Origin: Roseibium aquae
GTDB taxonomy: Bacteria > Pseudomonadota > Alphaproteobacteria > Rhizobiales > Stappiaceae
Length of the DNA: 64,000 nt
Direction of reading: 5' to 3'
NCBI RefSeq assembly: GCF_008711285.1
Contig: NZ_VXDC01000012.1
Span: 50,558-114,557 of the forward strand
The notes beneath the pieces were generated by a model. The model did no database searches. It was not told the DNA's origin and saw only the letters and a program-made list of their open reading frames with translations. Position 1 is the first letter of the stretch, and every line of letters begins with the position of its first letter. This document shows positions 1 through 8,647 of the stretch, one piece after another. Both the position numbers and the translations under genes were made by a program.

Positions 1-1
1 C

Positions 2-796
2 GCCAAAATGCCGACCATTGCGGCCATGGCCTACAAGTATCATATCGGCCAGCCTTTCGTTTATCCGCGCAATGACCTGGACTATTCGACCAACTTCCTC
101 CGGATGTGCTTCTCGGTCCCGTGTGAGGAGTACAATGTCAATCCGGTGCTGTCGCGGGCGATGGACCGGATCTTCATCCTCCATGCGGATCACGAGCAGA
201 ACGCGTCGACCTCCACCGTGCGGCTGGCCGGTTCTTCAGGTGCAAATCCGTTTGCCTGCATTGCCGCAGGCATTGCCTGCCTGTGGGGTCCGGCCCATGG
301 TGGCGCCAACGAGGCGGCATTGAACATGCTCTCGGAAATCGGGTCGGTCGACCGCATTCCGGAATATGTCGCCCGCGCCAAGGACAAGAACGATCCGTTC
401 CGTCTGATGGGCTTTGGCCACCGGGTCTACAAGAATTACGACCCGCGCGCTAAAATCATGCAGACCACCTGCCATGAAGTGCTCGGCGAGCTCGGCATCA
501 AGGACGACCCGCTCCTCGACATCGCGATGGAACTGGAAAAGATCGCTCTCAACGACGAGTATTTCGTCGAGAAGAAGCTCTATCCGAACATCGATTTCTA
601 TTCGGGCATCACGCTGCGGGCCCTCGGCTTCCCGACCAACATGTTCACGGTTCTGTTCGCCCTGGCCCGGACCGTGGGCTGGATCGCCCAGTGGAAGGAA
701 ATGGTGGAGGATCCGTCCCAGCGTATCGGCCGCCCGCGCCAGCTCTACACGGGCGCCCCGCAACGCGATTACACACCGATAGACCAGCGCCGCTGA
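2..796 (+). CDS. gltA: Citrate synthase, C-terminal part (5' end outside window)
   Basis: Citrate synthase condenses acetyl-CoA and oxaloacetate to citrate, the entry step of the TCA cycle, in the cytoplasm. The frame is open to the window edge, so about the last 264 of roughly 430 residues are present. The three catalytic residues of the family are visible: the His in GPAHGGAN (about 287-310), the His in FGHRVYKN (about 414-437) and the Asp in NIDFYSG (about 589-609). The stretch [14 protein letters not shown] is typical of the large type II hexameric enzymes of proteobacteria. The stop codon is followed by a strong intrinsic terminator, so this is the end of a transcript. The opposite strand beyond it carries an unrelated cluster. 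Confidence 0.96.
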   Translation, partial: AKMPTIAAMAYKYHIGQPFVYPRNDLDYSTNFLRMCFSVPCEEYNVNPVLSRAMDRIFILHADHEQNASTSTVRLAGSSGANPFACIAAGIACLWGPAHGGANEAALNMLSEIGSVDRIPEYVARAKDKNDPFRLMGFGHRVYKNYDPRAKIMQTTCHEVLGELGIKDDPLLDIAMELEKIALNDEYFVEKKLYPNIDFYSGITLRALGFPTNMFTVLFALARTVGWIAQWKEMVEDPSQRIGRPRQLYTGAPQRDYTPIDQRR

Positions 797-822
797 TCGG
801 TCCCCACGAACTTGAGCATAAG

Positions 823-850
823 AAACCCCGGATCATTGGTCCGGGGTTTT
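823..850 (+). terminator. Intrinsic terminator after gltA
   Basis: AAACCCCGGA pairs with TCCGGGGTTT across a 7-nt loop, giving a perfect 10-bp stem that ends in four T. It lies 27 bases after the citrate synthase stop codon. Confidence 0.85.
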
Positions 851-1063
851 GGCTTTTCGGCGATGAGGCCCACGCAACCGCCGCCACTTCAGCCGGACCG
901 GCTGTTCAATGAACACCGTGACGGGCTTTGCGGGCATCGATAGCGATACCCCAGCAACCCGTCCAGAACGAGCCGCAAGCGTCCGGCCTCCTCACCGGCA
1001 TTGAAGCTGTGGTTTTCAATCAGCTAATGATCGGCAGGAATCATCCGTCGTTTGATCTACCGG

Positions 1064-1378
1064 TCACACGCGCACATCAAGATCGAGCACCAGCAATCCG
1101 TCGATACCACCGACCGTGTTGTCAACGAGAATTGCGCCCAGAGCCAAATGGTCCGGATGCACGGCATAGGTTTCCAGCGCTGCCCAGCATTCGAAATCGA
1201 TCACGAAAGCATGCGTGTAGCCTCGCTCCATCTGTTCCGGGCTTTCCGAAGGACCGGCGACAAACCCGCTCGCGCCCGGGAGCGTGGCTACCAGCGCACA
1301 CAAGCCGTCAAAGATGTGGCGAATGGTTGTCTCATCGGTTTCCGGTTTGAACTTGGTGAGCACCATGTGGCGTATCAT
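1064..1378 (-). CDS. Dabb (stress-responsive alpha/beta barrel) domain protein
   Basis: A 104-residue protein that is a single Dabb domain: the N-terminus MIRHMVLTKFKP, the central sequence GPSESPEQMERGYTHAFVIDF and the HPDH segment before the last strand follow the family pattern. Dabb proteins are small dimeric alpha/beta barrels. Some relatives are enzymes such as olivetolic acid cyclase, but most bacterial members have no known reaction. The ATG has a good ribosome-binding site (AGAGG, 6 nt away). It is monocistronic, convergent with gltA and upstream of the lpx cluster in the same orientation. No substrate can be assigned. Confidence 0.8.
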   Translation of the reverse strand: MIRHMVLTKFKPETDETTIRHIFDGLCALVATLPGASGFVAGPSESPEQMERGYTHAFVIDFECWAALETYAVHPDHLALGAILVDNTVGGIDGLLVLDLDVRV

Positions 1379-1493
1379 AAAAGCCTCTTTCGTTCGCCGG
1401 ACGGCCTGATCGATCTCCTTGATACGGAAACGGCAGGATCAATGAAATCGTGACAGACCTGAAACAGTGTTCCATCCAGAAATGAAATCCATG

Positions 1494-1510
1494 TGGACAC
1501 GCCGTGTCCA
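1494..1510. repeat. Perfect short inverted repeat between the Dabb gene and lpxB
   Basis: TGGACAC-GCC-GTGTCCA forms a 7-bp stem with a 3-nt loop about 75 bases past the lpxB stop codon. There is no T tract, so an intrinsic terminator is not clearly supported. It could be an mRNA 3' structure or a binding site for the downstream Dabb promoter. Confidence 0.35.
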
Positions 1511-1586
1511 GACCCAAAGCCTGTAGTTCCGGCCTGCTTGACCATTCAAGCTCGCCAGCCGACACATTTGTGGCCCTTGAAGGCGG

Positions 1587-2780
1587 TCAGTTCCGGCCCG
1601 ATGCCATCCGCTTGATCACCACATCAGCCGCCGCCCCGCGCTGGCTGGCGCCATCGGCCAAGCACATCGCCTCGCCCAGGCGGGTGAACGCATCGATCTG
1701 CCGCTGCCGATCCGGGGTATCGGCCAACAAGGGCGCGAGGGCGGCGCTCAAGGCATCCGGATTGGCTTCATCGTCCAGAAATTCCGGGATCGCCTTCTCA
1801 CCGAGGATGATGTTGGGGAGCACAAAACTGTCGACGCTTGCGAATTTGAAGATCCGGTTCAGATCCTTGAGACGCCGGAAAAACCAATCGACCTTGTAGG
1901 CGACCACCATCGGCACACCGGCCAATGCAAGCTCAAGCGACACTGTGCCGGACGCCGCCAGGGCCGCGTGAGCCCGGCGGAAGGCGGCTTGCTTCTCCTC
2001 CGGCCCGGCAATGATGGAAGGCTGGACGGTCCAGCTTGCCACGCCTGTCCGGATCTTATCCTCCAGATGCGGGACCGCCGGCAGAACGAGTTCCAGATCA
2101 GGTACAGCCTCCGAAACCTTTGCAACGGTTTCACCGAACGGATCCAAAAGCCGGGAAATCTCGCTGGTGCGGCTTCCCGGGAGCACCAGCAAGGTCTTGC
2201 GCTGCCCGTCAACTGGCGGGCGTTCTCCGGCAGCCGGGCGCAAATCTCCGATATTCTCGCTCAATGGGTGCCCGACGTAATGGGTCGGCGGGCCGCCAAG
2301 CTTTTTGTGGATCGCAGGTTCGAACGGCAGCAGCGCCAGAAGGTCGTCGACATACCGGCTCATCTTGCGGGCCCGTCCCGGCCGCCAGGCCCACACGGAC
2401 GGCGAGACATAGCCGACAATGGGAATATGCGGGGCGCGTTTGCGCACCCGGTTGGCAACATTGTGCGTGAAATCGGGACTGTCGATGATGATGAGAATGT
2501 CTGGATTGGCAGCAACGATCCCGTCGACCGTCTGATACACCCGCTTCACAATCAGCGGCAGGCGCTGGAGAACAGCGGTCAACCCCATCACCGAGACATC
2601 GCTCATGTCGAAGAAGCTCTTGAGACCCAGCGCCGTGAGCCGTGCGCCGCCGACGCCGATATAAGACGGGGCCACCGGCAGACGGGCATTCAGCGCCTCG
2701 GCCAGATCGGCGCCCAGATTGTCTCCGGATTCCTCGCCGGCCACGATGGCGATGACCGGCGGGCGCCGTTCCTTATCCAT
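1587..2780 (-). CDS. lpxB: Lipid-A-disaccharide synthase
   Basis: LpxB is the membrane-associated GT19 glycosyltransferase that joins 2,3-diacylglucosamine-1-phosphate (lipid X) to UDP-2,3-diacylglucosamine, giving the lipid A disaccharide. Family sequences seen: GEESGD near residue 15, SPSVWAWR, the nucleotide-binding PGSRTSEI and the C-terminal ASGTVSLELAL. The frame extends 20 codons further upstream, but the ATG at 2780 is preferred: it overlaps the lpxI stop by 8 bases (ATGGATAA) and has GGGGAG upstream. That gives 397 residues, usual for the family. The overlap implies translational coupling with lpxI, the enzyme that makes its acceptor. Confidence 0.96.
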   Translation of the reverse strand: MDKERRPPVIAIVAGEESGDNLGADLAEALNARLPVAPSYIGVGGARLTALGLKSFFDMSDVSVMGLTAVLQRLPLIVKRVYQTVDGIVAANPDILIIIDSPDFTHNVANRVRKRAPHIPIVGYVSPSVWAWRPGRARKMSRYVDDLLALLPFEPAIHKKLGGPPTHYVGHPLSENIGDLRPAAGERPPVDGQRKTLLVLPGSRTSEISRLLDPFGETVAKVSEAVPDLELVLPAVPHLEDKIRTGVASWTVQPSIIAGPEEKQAAFRRAHAALAASGTVSLELALAGVPMVVAYKVDWFFRRLKDLNRIFKFASVDSFVLPNIILGEKAIPEFLDDEANPDALSAALAPLLADTPDRQRQIDAFTRLGEAMCLADGASQRGAAADVVIKRMASGRN

Positions 2781-3639
2781 GCCGCTCCCCGGGCCAAAGC
2801 GCCTGCCGGTCGATGCCATAGATGAAAAGACCCGCCGCATCCGCCATTCTCAAGGTTTCCTCCCGCTGGGAAATCAGCGCGCGACCGGCCTCGACCGCGA
2901 TGCCCGCCAGCTGAGCGGCAGCGGCAAGTTCCACCGTTCTCGGCCCGATGGTCGGCAGATCCACCCGCAGGTCCTGATGCGGCTTGGCCGCCTTCACGAG
3001 CACACCGGTTTTGCCCTTGGCCTTCACACGGCCGCTGTTTCGCAAGTCCGCGCAGCGCTGGAGCATGGCATCCGTGCCCTCCGCCCCTTCGAGAGCAATG
3101 ACACGGCCATGGGTCGCGACAGACGCCTGCCCAATATCGAGTTCTCCAAGCTTTTCCGTCGCTTGCAGAGCGATCTTGAGATCCCGAATCGAGTCCTCCG
3201 CCGGCTTTATCCGGCCCAAAACTCCTGGTGCCGCCAAAAGCTCGGGCGCTACGTCCTGAATACCCACCACCCGGTATCCCTCCACTTCAAACAGGCCGAT
3301 GACCTTGGTCAAAAGACTGTCGTCGCCGCCGATCAACGCCTTGAGGATAGCCGGCAACCGGCGCAAGGTGCCGAGGTCACCGAGGATCGAGGTAAAATCC
3401 GGACGCCTCGAAACGCCCCCGATCAGCAATACATCCTTGCAACCGGCCTCGCGCAAAAACCGGTAGAGCCGCCCGATCTCGCCCCACCCAAGCTCGATCT
3501 GCGCCCGCGCTCGGGTGCTCTCGGCCGCCTCGCCCCGGATCGCGATGATGCAGGCGACACGGCCGCTGGCGCGCAGCGCCGCCTCCACTTCCCCTGGAAG
3601 GGACCCATTTCCCGCGATCACCGCGACCGGCGACGGCAT
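2773..3639 (-). CDS. lpxI: UDP-2,3-diacylglucosamine diphosphatase, LpxI type
   Basis: This 288-residue protein matches LpxI (formerly DUF1009), which cleaves UDP-2,3-diacylglucosamine to lipid X and UMP. Characteristic parts are the N-terminal IAGNGSLP, the GGVSRRPDF segment, the DDSLL motif in the middle and the C-terminal LPTIGPRTVE. LpxI replaces the unrelated LpxH in most alphaproteobacteria, and its place between lpxA and lpxB is the usual one. It starts 6 bases after the lpxA stop and overlaps lpxB by 8 bases, so the three are one translational unit. Confidence 0.95.
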   Translation of the reverse strand: MPSPVAVIAGNGSLPGEVEAALRASGRVACIIAIRGEAAESTRARAQIELGWGEIGRLYRFLREAGCKDVLLIGGVSRRPDFTSILGDLGTLRRLPAILKALIGGDDSLLTKVIGLFEVEGYRVVGIQDVAPELLAAPGVLGRIKPAEDSIRDLKIALQATEKLGELDIGQASVATHGRVIALEGAEGTDAMLQRCADLRNSGRVKAKGKTGVLVKAAKPHQDLRVDLPTIGPRTVELAAAAQLAGIAVEAGRALISQREETLRMADAAGLFIYGIDRQALWPGERHG

Positions 3640-3645
3640 GGGGGC

Positions 3646-4443
3646 TTACTCGCCGCTGCGCGGTGTACAGAACCGCCGGTCATCCTTGTTCAGAATGAAG
3701 TCCGTCACGATCTTCACCAGCGGCTGGTTCTCACTTCGCGCAGCCAGCGCCTCGGCCCGGCTGCGCAATGTGCCTTCCTCCTGATCGAAAAGCTCCTTGT
3801 AGGCGGCCCGCAGGGCATGAATCTGCTCGCGCGGGACCTCCTTGCGCTTCAAGCCGACCAGATTCAACCCGGCCAGTTTGGCGCGATCGCCGATGACCGA
3901 GCCAAACGGAATGACATCGAATTCAACCCCGGTCATCCCGCCAACGATGGCGCCGGTTCCAATCCGCGTCCACTGGCGAACAGCGCTCAAACCGCCGAGG
4001 ATAACGTGATCGGCCAGTTCCACGTGACCACCAAGCGTGGCATTGTTGGCTAGAATGACATTGTCGCCGACCAGGCAGTCATGGCCGACATGCGAGCTCA
4101 TCATGAACAGCCCATTGTCACCGACCCGGGTCACACCGCCGCCACCGGCGGTGCCCGGGTTCATCGTGACGTGCTCGCGGATCCGATTGTTTTTTCCGAT
4201 TTCCAGTGTCGTGTGCTCGCCGGCGTATTTCAGATCCTGCGGCTGATGACCGATGCTTGCGAACGGAAAGATATGCGTGCCTTCACCGACGCTCGTATGC
4301 CCGGTGACGACCACATGCGATTCCAGAACGACGTTTTCGCCGAGGTCCACATTCGCGCCGACAACACAATATGGACCGATCTTGGCGGTCTCCGCGATTC
4401 TAGCGCCATCCTCGATGACCGCGGACGGATGGATTTCAGCCAT
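3646..4443 (-). CDS. lpxA: Acyl-ACP--UDP-N-acetylglucosamine O-acyltransferase
   Basis: LpxA adds the 3-OH acyl chain to UDP-GlcNAc, the first step of lipid A synthesis. The N-terminal two thirds of the 265 residues is a left-handed beta helix of hexapeptide repeats, followed by the helical tail starting at GLNLVGLKRK. The catalytic His is at about residue 121, in SSHVGHDC. The ATG is preceded by GAGGTCAT. It lies 6 bases after fabZ and 6 before lpxI, within the canonical lpxD-fabZ-lpxA-lpxI-lpxB order. Confidence 0.97.
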   Translation of the reverse strand: MAEIHPSAVIEDGARIAETAKIGPYCVVGANVDLGENVVLESHVVVTGHTSVGEGTHIFPFASIGHQPQDLKYAGEHTTLEIGKNNRIREHVTMNPGTAGGGGVTRVGDNGLFMMSSHVGHDCLVGDNVILANNATLGGHVELADHVILGGLSAVRQWTRIGTGAIVGGMTGVEFDVIPFGSVIGDRAKLAGLNLVGLKRKEVPREQIHALRAAYKELFDQEEGTLRSRAEALAARSENQPLVKIVTDFILNKDDRRFCTPRSGE

Positions 4444-4449
4444 ATGACC

Positions 4450-4914
4450 TCACGCGTCCACAAGCATTGCACTGATCTCGGCTTCGGCGACCTTCGCCCC
4501 GTCCACCTTGGCAATCGCCTCGAACTTCCAGATGTTGGACCTTTGCTTGATTTTCTTGACGTGGAAATGAACCTGGTCCCCCGGCTCCACCGGCTTGCGG
4601 AACTTGGCCTTGTCAATGGTCATGAAATAGACGAGCTGCGGAGGGCTATCGGCACCCAGCGAGTGGACGCAGAGCGCCCCGGCCGTCTGAGCCATGGCCT
4701 CAATCAAAAGCACGCCGGGAAAGATCGGCCTTTCCGGGAAATGCCCTTGAAACTGGGGTTCATTGACCGTGACATTCTTGATCCCGATGCAGCTTTCATC
4801 GCCATCCATTTCAATGATCTTGTCAATCAGCAGAAAGGGATAGCGATGCGGCAGCAGCTGCATGATTTTCATGATGTCGGCGCTAGTGAGCGTCTTGTCT
4901 TGTTGTGCGTCCAT
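4450..4914 (-). CDS. fabZ: 3-hydroxyacyl-ACP dehydratase
   Basis: FabZ dehydrates 3-hydroxyacyl-ACP in fatty acid elongation and so competes with LpxA and LpxD for hydroxyacyl-ACP. Its place in the lpx operon lets the two routes be balanced. The 154-residue hot-dog protein has [12 protein letters not shown] near residue 20 and the active-site helix with catalytic His58 (QGHFPERP) and Glu72 (LLIEAMAQ). Length is normal. The intergenic distance to lpxA is 6 bases. Confidence 0.97.
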   Translation of the reverse strand: MDAQQDKTLTSADIMKIMQLLPHRYPFLLIDKIIEMDGDESCIGIKNVTVNEPQFQGHFPERPIFPGVLLIEAMAQTAGALCVHSLGADSPPQLVYFMTIDKAKFRKPVEPGDQVHFHVKKIKQRSNIWKFEAIAKVDGAKVAEAEISAMLVDA

Positions 4915-4964
4915 TCCCGTTTTCCCTTAGTGTCGGCTCCGGCGCGATCCTGTTAAGACTTCGT

Positions 4965-6002
4965 TTACGTCGATGGGGTCCGCTCGGCAAGCTTCCGCAG
5001 GGCGGTGACCTCACGAAACCACTGTTTGACCGGTTTTGCCGGCGTTCCACCGTAACGTCCACCGACGGGAACATCGTCATTCACCACACTGACCGCAGCG
5101 ATCTGGGCACCCATTCCAATGGTCACGTGTCCGCGCACACCCGACTGGCCACCGATCGCAACGAAATCCTCGAGCTTGCAGCTACCGGACAGGCCAACCT
5201 GGGACACAATCACACAATGCCGGCCGATTTCGACGTTGTGTCCGATCTGGACCTGATTGTCGATCTTGGTGCCCTCACCGATGACCGTGTCCCGGTTGGC
5301 ACCCCGATCGACGGTCGTGTTCGCGCCGATCTCGACATCGTCCTGAATGACGACCCGGCCGATCTGCGGAACCTTCAAATGCCCTTGCGGCCCCATGGCA
5401 TACCCGAATCCATCCTGGCCAATGCACACGCCGGGATGAAGATACACACGGTCACCGATAAGCGCATGCTGCACCGTGACATTCGGCCCGACCACACAAT
5501 GGCGGCCGATGCGGCAACCGGGGCCAATGACCGCGTTTGCGCGCACAACCGTGCCAGACCCGATTTCCACACCCGCGCCGATGACGGCCCCCGCCTCGAC
5601 CCGGACATCGCGCTCAAGCCGCGCGGCGGGATCGACCAAAGCCCGTTCTGAAATGGTGTTCGGACCCGGATCGGCGGGAACGACCGCGGCGGGATAAAGC
5701 TTGGACAGGACCTGTGCCCAGGACTTGTAGGCGTCCTTGCACACAAGGACAGCGACATGATCGGGCACCTTTGCCTGATGCTTTTTGGTAACGAGGCAGG
5801 CGGCGGCTTCGGTTGCTGCAAGGCGGTCGGCATAGATCATGTTGTCGAAAAACACCAACATGCCGGGCCGTGCGGCCTCGACCGGAGCGACGCCAGTGAT
5901 TTCAGCGGCCCCGTCGCCGCGCACCAATTCGGCTCCGGCCCACTCCGCGATCGTTGCGAGATCCACCGGTTGCGGCGTTTCAAAGAATGTCGGCTCGGTC
6001 AT
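4965..6002 (-). CDS. lpxD: UDP-3-O-acylglucosamine N-acyltransferase
   Basis: LpxD adds the second (N-linked) hydroxyacyl chain in lipid A synthesis. Of 345 residues, the first 110 form the uridine-binding domain and the rest a hexapeptide-repeat beta helix. The catalytic His is His255 in VQIGHNV. The frame is open 10 codons further upstream, but the ATG at 6002 has AGGAA at the right distance and gives the usual N-terminus (TEPTFFETPQPVDL). A strong hairpin separates it from bamA on the upstream side. The skp/ompH gene that usually lies there is absent. Confidence 0.96.
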   Translation of the reverse strand: MTEPTFFETPQPVDLATIAEWAGAELVRGDGAAEITGVAPVEAARPGMLVFFDNMIYADRLAATEAAACLVTKKHQAKVPDHVAVLVCKDAYKSWAQVLSKLYPAAVVPADPGPNTISERALVDPAARLERDVRVEAGAVIGAGVEIGSGTVVRANAVIGPGCRIGRHCVVGPNVTVQHALIGDRVYLHPGVCIGQDGFGYAMGPQGHLKVPQIGRVVIQDDVEIGANTTVDRGANRDTVIGEGTKIDNQVQIGHNVEIGRHCVIVSQVGLSGSCKLEDFVAIGGQSGVRGHVTIGMGAQIAAVSVVNDDVPVGGRYGGTPAKPVKQWFREVTALRKLAERTPST

Positions 6003-6050
6003 GATCGGGTTCCTACGGTTGGCCCTCGGCAAAACAGTCCGTCAAACGGC

Positions 6051-6080
6051 AAACGGCCACCGCAACCACGGTGGCCGTTT
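6051..6080 (-). terminator. Strong hairpin between bamA and lpxD (attenuator-like)
   Basis: AAACGGCCACCG pairs perfectly with CGGTGGCCGTTT over a 6-base loop, a 12-bp stem in the 98-base gap between bamA and lpxD. On the minus strand it is followed by a weak, interrupted T tract (TTTGCCGTTT). It could act as a partial terminator, or as an mRNA stabiliser that sets bamA apart from the lpx genes. Confidence 0.55.
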
Positions 6081-6100
6081 CAACATACGGTCATTGCGGC

Positions 6101-8479
6101 TTAGAAGCGGGTTCCGCCGCTCAAACGGAACAGCTGAGTCTTGTCTTCGTCCTGCTTTGACACCGGCCAGGCAAAGTCGGCCCGAAGAGGACCGAACGGA
6201 GATTGCCACTGAATACCAACGCCAACCGATGAACGAATGTCGAACCCGTTGGACAGAACCGTGCCTGGGCCACCGTTCACGATATTCACCAGGTCGTCGT
6301 CCGCATCCCAGACGGAACCTGCATCGGCAAACACGGACCCGCTCAAGCCGATTTCAGGCGGAAGGATCGGGAACGGGAACGTGGCCTCAAGAGAGCCAGC
6401 CACGTAGAAACGTCCACCGATCGCATCGTCGGTCGAGCTGTCTCGGGGTCCAATACCCCGATTTTCGAACCCTCGAACCAGATTTCCGCCCAGCATGAAT
6501 TGCTCAGGAACGCGGAGACGGTCATCGGTCAAGGCGTGAATATGACCCCCTTCCAGCTTGACCGCCCCTACTATCCCGTAGTCCGGAAGTACCTCATGGA
6601 AAGCGCGGCCTTTGGCTGTCGTCTTGATCCAGGTACTGTCGCCGCCAAGTCCGGCAAATTCCTGCCCGAAGGACGCATAGAAGCCATCGGTCGGGTTAAT
6701 GTTCCGGTTCAGCGTATTGTAGATCAACTGGTAGCCGACAAGCGAGGTCATGTACTCACCGAGCGAGTCGCAGACCGCAAGGGATAGGCGTGATGTGTCG
6801 CAGTTACCGACACCGGTCGACTTGCTATCCGGATCTTCGTTCTTCTCCTGGAAGATGTTGTAGTAGAGACGAAGGCGGAGTTCTTCCTCGCGGAGCGGAA
6901 GCGTGAATCCGAAGCCGCCACCGGTTTGCTCCTCGTTAAAGGACCGGTAGTCGTTGGAATCTTGCACCCTTCGATATGCATCGAGGCTGAGTGCGATCCG
7001 CCGGCCAAGAAAAAACGGCTCGACGAACTGGAACTCGTAGGTCTGCGTATCCGTGCCTCCGCCTACGCCGACCTTCACGAACTGACCGCGCCCGAGGAAA
7101 TTGCGCTCGGACACCGAGATGTCACCGATCACGCCATCGGATGTCGAATAGCCCACGCCGAACGAAACCGCGCCGGTCGCCTTTTCCATGACTTCCACGT
7201 TGATCACGACCCGATCCGGCGCACTGCCGCGCGCGGTCGAAATCCGGACACTATCGAAGAAATCAAGGTTGTTCAGGCGGCGTTCCGCCTTGTCCAGCAG
7301 CACCCGATTGAAGGCATCGCCCTCAGCAAGATCGAACTCCCTGCGGATCACATATTCGCGGGTCCGGTCGTTGCCAATGATATTGATCCGCTCGACATAG
7401 GCCCGCGGACCTTCCTCAATGTAATAGATCAGGGAAATGGTGTTGTCTTCGTAGTTCCGCAAGGCACGCGGGCGGACCTGGGCGAACGCGTAGCCCAGTT
7501 CAGAAGCCTTCAGCGTCAGATCTTCGACCGACTGCTCAACCCGCAGGGAATCGAAGCGGTTGCCAGGACGCGTGCGAACCTCGGAATAAAGGTCATTAAC
7601 GTCGATATCGGGAATGGACGAGACGACCTCCACATCCCCGAACTCATACCGCTCCCCCTCATCGACCGTGAAGGTGACAAAAAAGACGTTCTGCTCACGG
7701 TCAAGATCCGCAGTTGCGGAGACGACACGGAAATCCGCGTAACCCTTGCGATTGTAGTATTCACGCAAAGCTTCCTGGTCAGCGGCCAAACGATCCGGGT
7801 CATAGGTATCGGTGCTGCGCAACCAGCTCAGCAGCCCGCTTTGACGGGTCCTGATCACATCCCGCAGGCGGCCGTCGCTGAACGAATTGTTGCCAATAAA
7901 ACTGATCCGCTCGACGCCGGTCTTGTCGCCTTCGTTGATTTCGAAAACCAGATCCACGCGGTTGCTCCCGCGATCGATGATCTTCGGCTCGACGGATGCG
8001 TCGAATCGGCCCGACCTCCGATAGGCCTCGAGAATGTTCTGAACGTCGGATTCGACGCGCGCGCGGGTCAGCATCGAGCGCTCCTGCGAGCGGATCGCCG
8101 TCCTCAGCGCATTGTCGTTGACTTTCCGGTTCCCCTCGAACGCTACCTGATTGATGATCGGGTTTTCCGTCACCGTGACCACGACCGTACCGCCGCGCGG
8201 CTGGATATCGACGGTTGCGAACAGCCCCGTCGCGAAAAGTGCTTTCAGGGATTCATCAATGTCGGACGAGGTGTAATTGCGTCCCGGCTGGATGGTCAGA
8301 TAGCTGAGAACAGTCTCTCTTTCGATACGGGTATTGCCGCGCACCTCGATGGTGCGGGCAACGGCAGCCTCCGCGGTCGTGACCGAGAACGGTCCGGGCC
8401 CCACCGGCACCAGCGCGGTCACGGAAAGGAATGTTGCCGACAAAAGCGCGGCTCTACCAAGTTTCTGCAATCGCTGCAT
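6101..8479 (-). CDS. bamA: Outer membrane protein assembly factor BamA
   Basis: BamA is the Omp85-family core of the beta-barrel assembly machine. The chosen ATG gives a classical signal peptide (basic QRLQKLGR, hydrophobic core, cleavage after TTAEA), then five POTRA domains beginning at RTIEVRGNTRI, then a 16-strand barrel from about residue 400. The conserved VRGF of loop 6 is present (NLVRGFENRGIGPRD). The protein ends in Phe (GGTRF), the usual C-terminal outer-membrane signature. A start 33 codons earlier is possible but would put about 33 residues in front of the signal peptide. The length of 792 residues is normal. It lies directly after rseP, the common alphaproteobacterial arrangement. 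Confidence 0.97.
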   Translation of the reverse strand: MQRLQKLGRAALLSATFLSVTALVPVGPGPFSVTTAEAAVARTIEVRGNTRIERETVLSYLTIQPGRNYTSSDIDESLKALFATGLFATVDIQPRGGTVVVTVTENPIINQVAFEGNRKVNDNALRTAIRSQERSMLTRARVESDVQNILEAYRRSGRFDASVEPKIIDRGSNRVDLVFEINEGDKTGVERISFIGNNSFSDGRLRDVIRTRQSGLLSWLRSTDTYDPDRLAADQEALREYYNRKGYADFRVVSATADLDREQNVFFVTFTVDEGERYEFGDVEVVSSIPDIDVNDLYSEVRTRPGNRFDSLRVEQSVEDLTLKASELGYAFAQVRPRALRNYEDNTISLIYYIEEGPRAYVERINIIGNDRTREYVIRREFDLAEGDAFNRVLLDKAERRLNNLDFFDSVRISTARGSAPDRVVINVEVMEKATGAVSFGVGYSTSDGVIGDISVSERNFLGRGQFVKVGVGGGTDTQTYEFQFVEPFFLGRRIALSLDAYRRVQDSNDYRSFNEEQTGGGFGFTLPLREEELRLRLYYNIFQEKNEDPDSKSTGVGNCDTSRLSLAVCDSLGEYMTSLVGYQLIYNTLNRNINPTDGFYASFGQEFAGLGGDSTWIKTTAKGRAFHEVLPDYGIVGAVKLEGGHIHALTDDRLRVPEQFMLGGNLVRGFENRGIGPRDSSTDDAIGGRFYVAGSLEATFPFPILPPEIGLSGSVFADAGSVWDADDDLVNIVNGGPGTVLSNGFDIRSSVGVGIQWQSPFGPLRADFAWPVSKQDEDKTQLFRLSGGTRF

Positions 8480-8647
8480 GTTTGCGCTATGCCTTTGTTG
8501 TTCTAAATACCCGCCCGAGATGCCGCGCCGCCGCGCAAGATTCTCAACAGCCGCAATCGTTTTACAAACTTTTGCCAAATACGCAACCGGTGCCCAGCCC
8601 CGAAACCGATTTGCCTTGAAGGCGTTGCGGCTTTGTCACGCCTGCGC

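Noticed and set aside
6926..8506. 526-codon plus-strand frame opposite bamA
   Set aside because: Antisense of a complete BamA with signal peptide, POTRA domains and barrel; codon mirror effect in GC-rich DNA.
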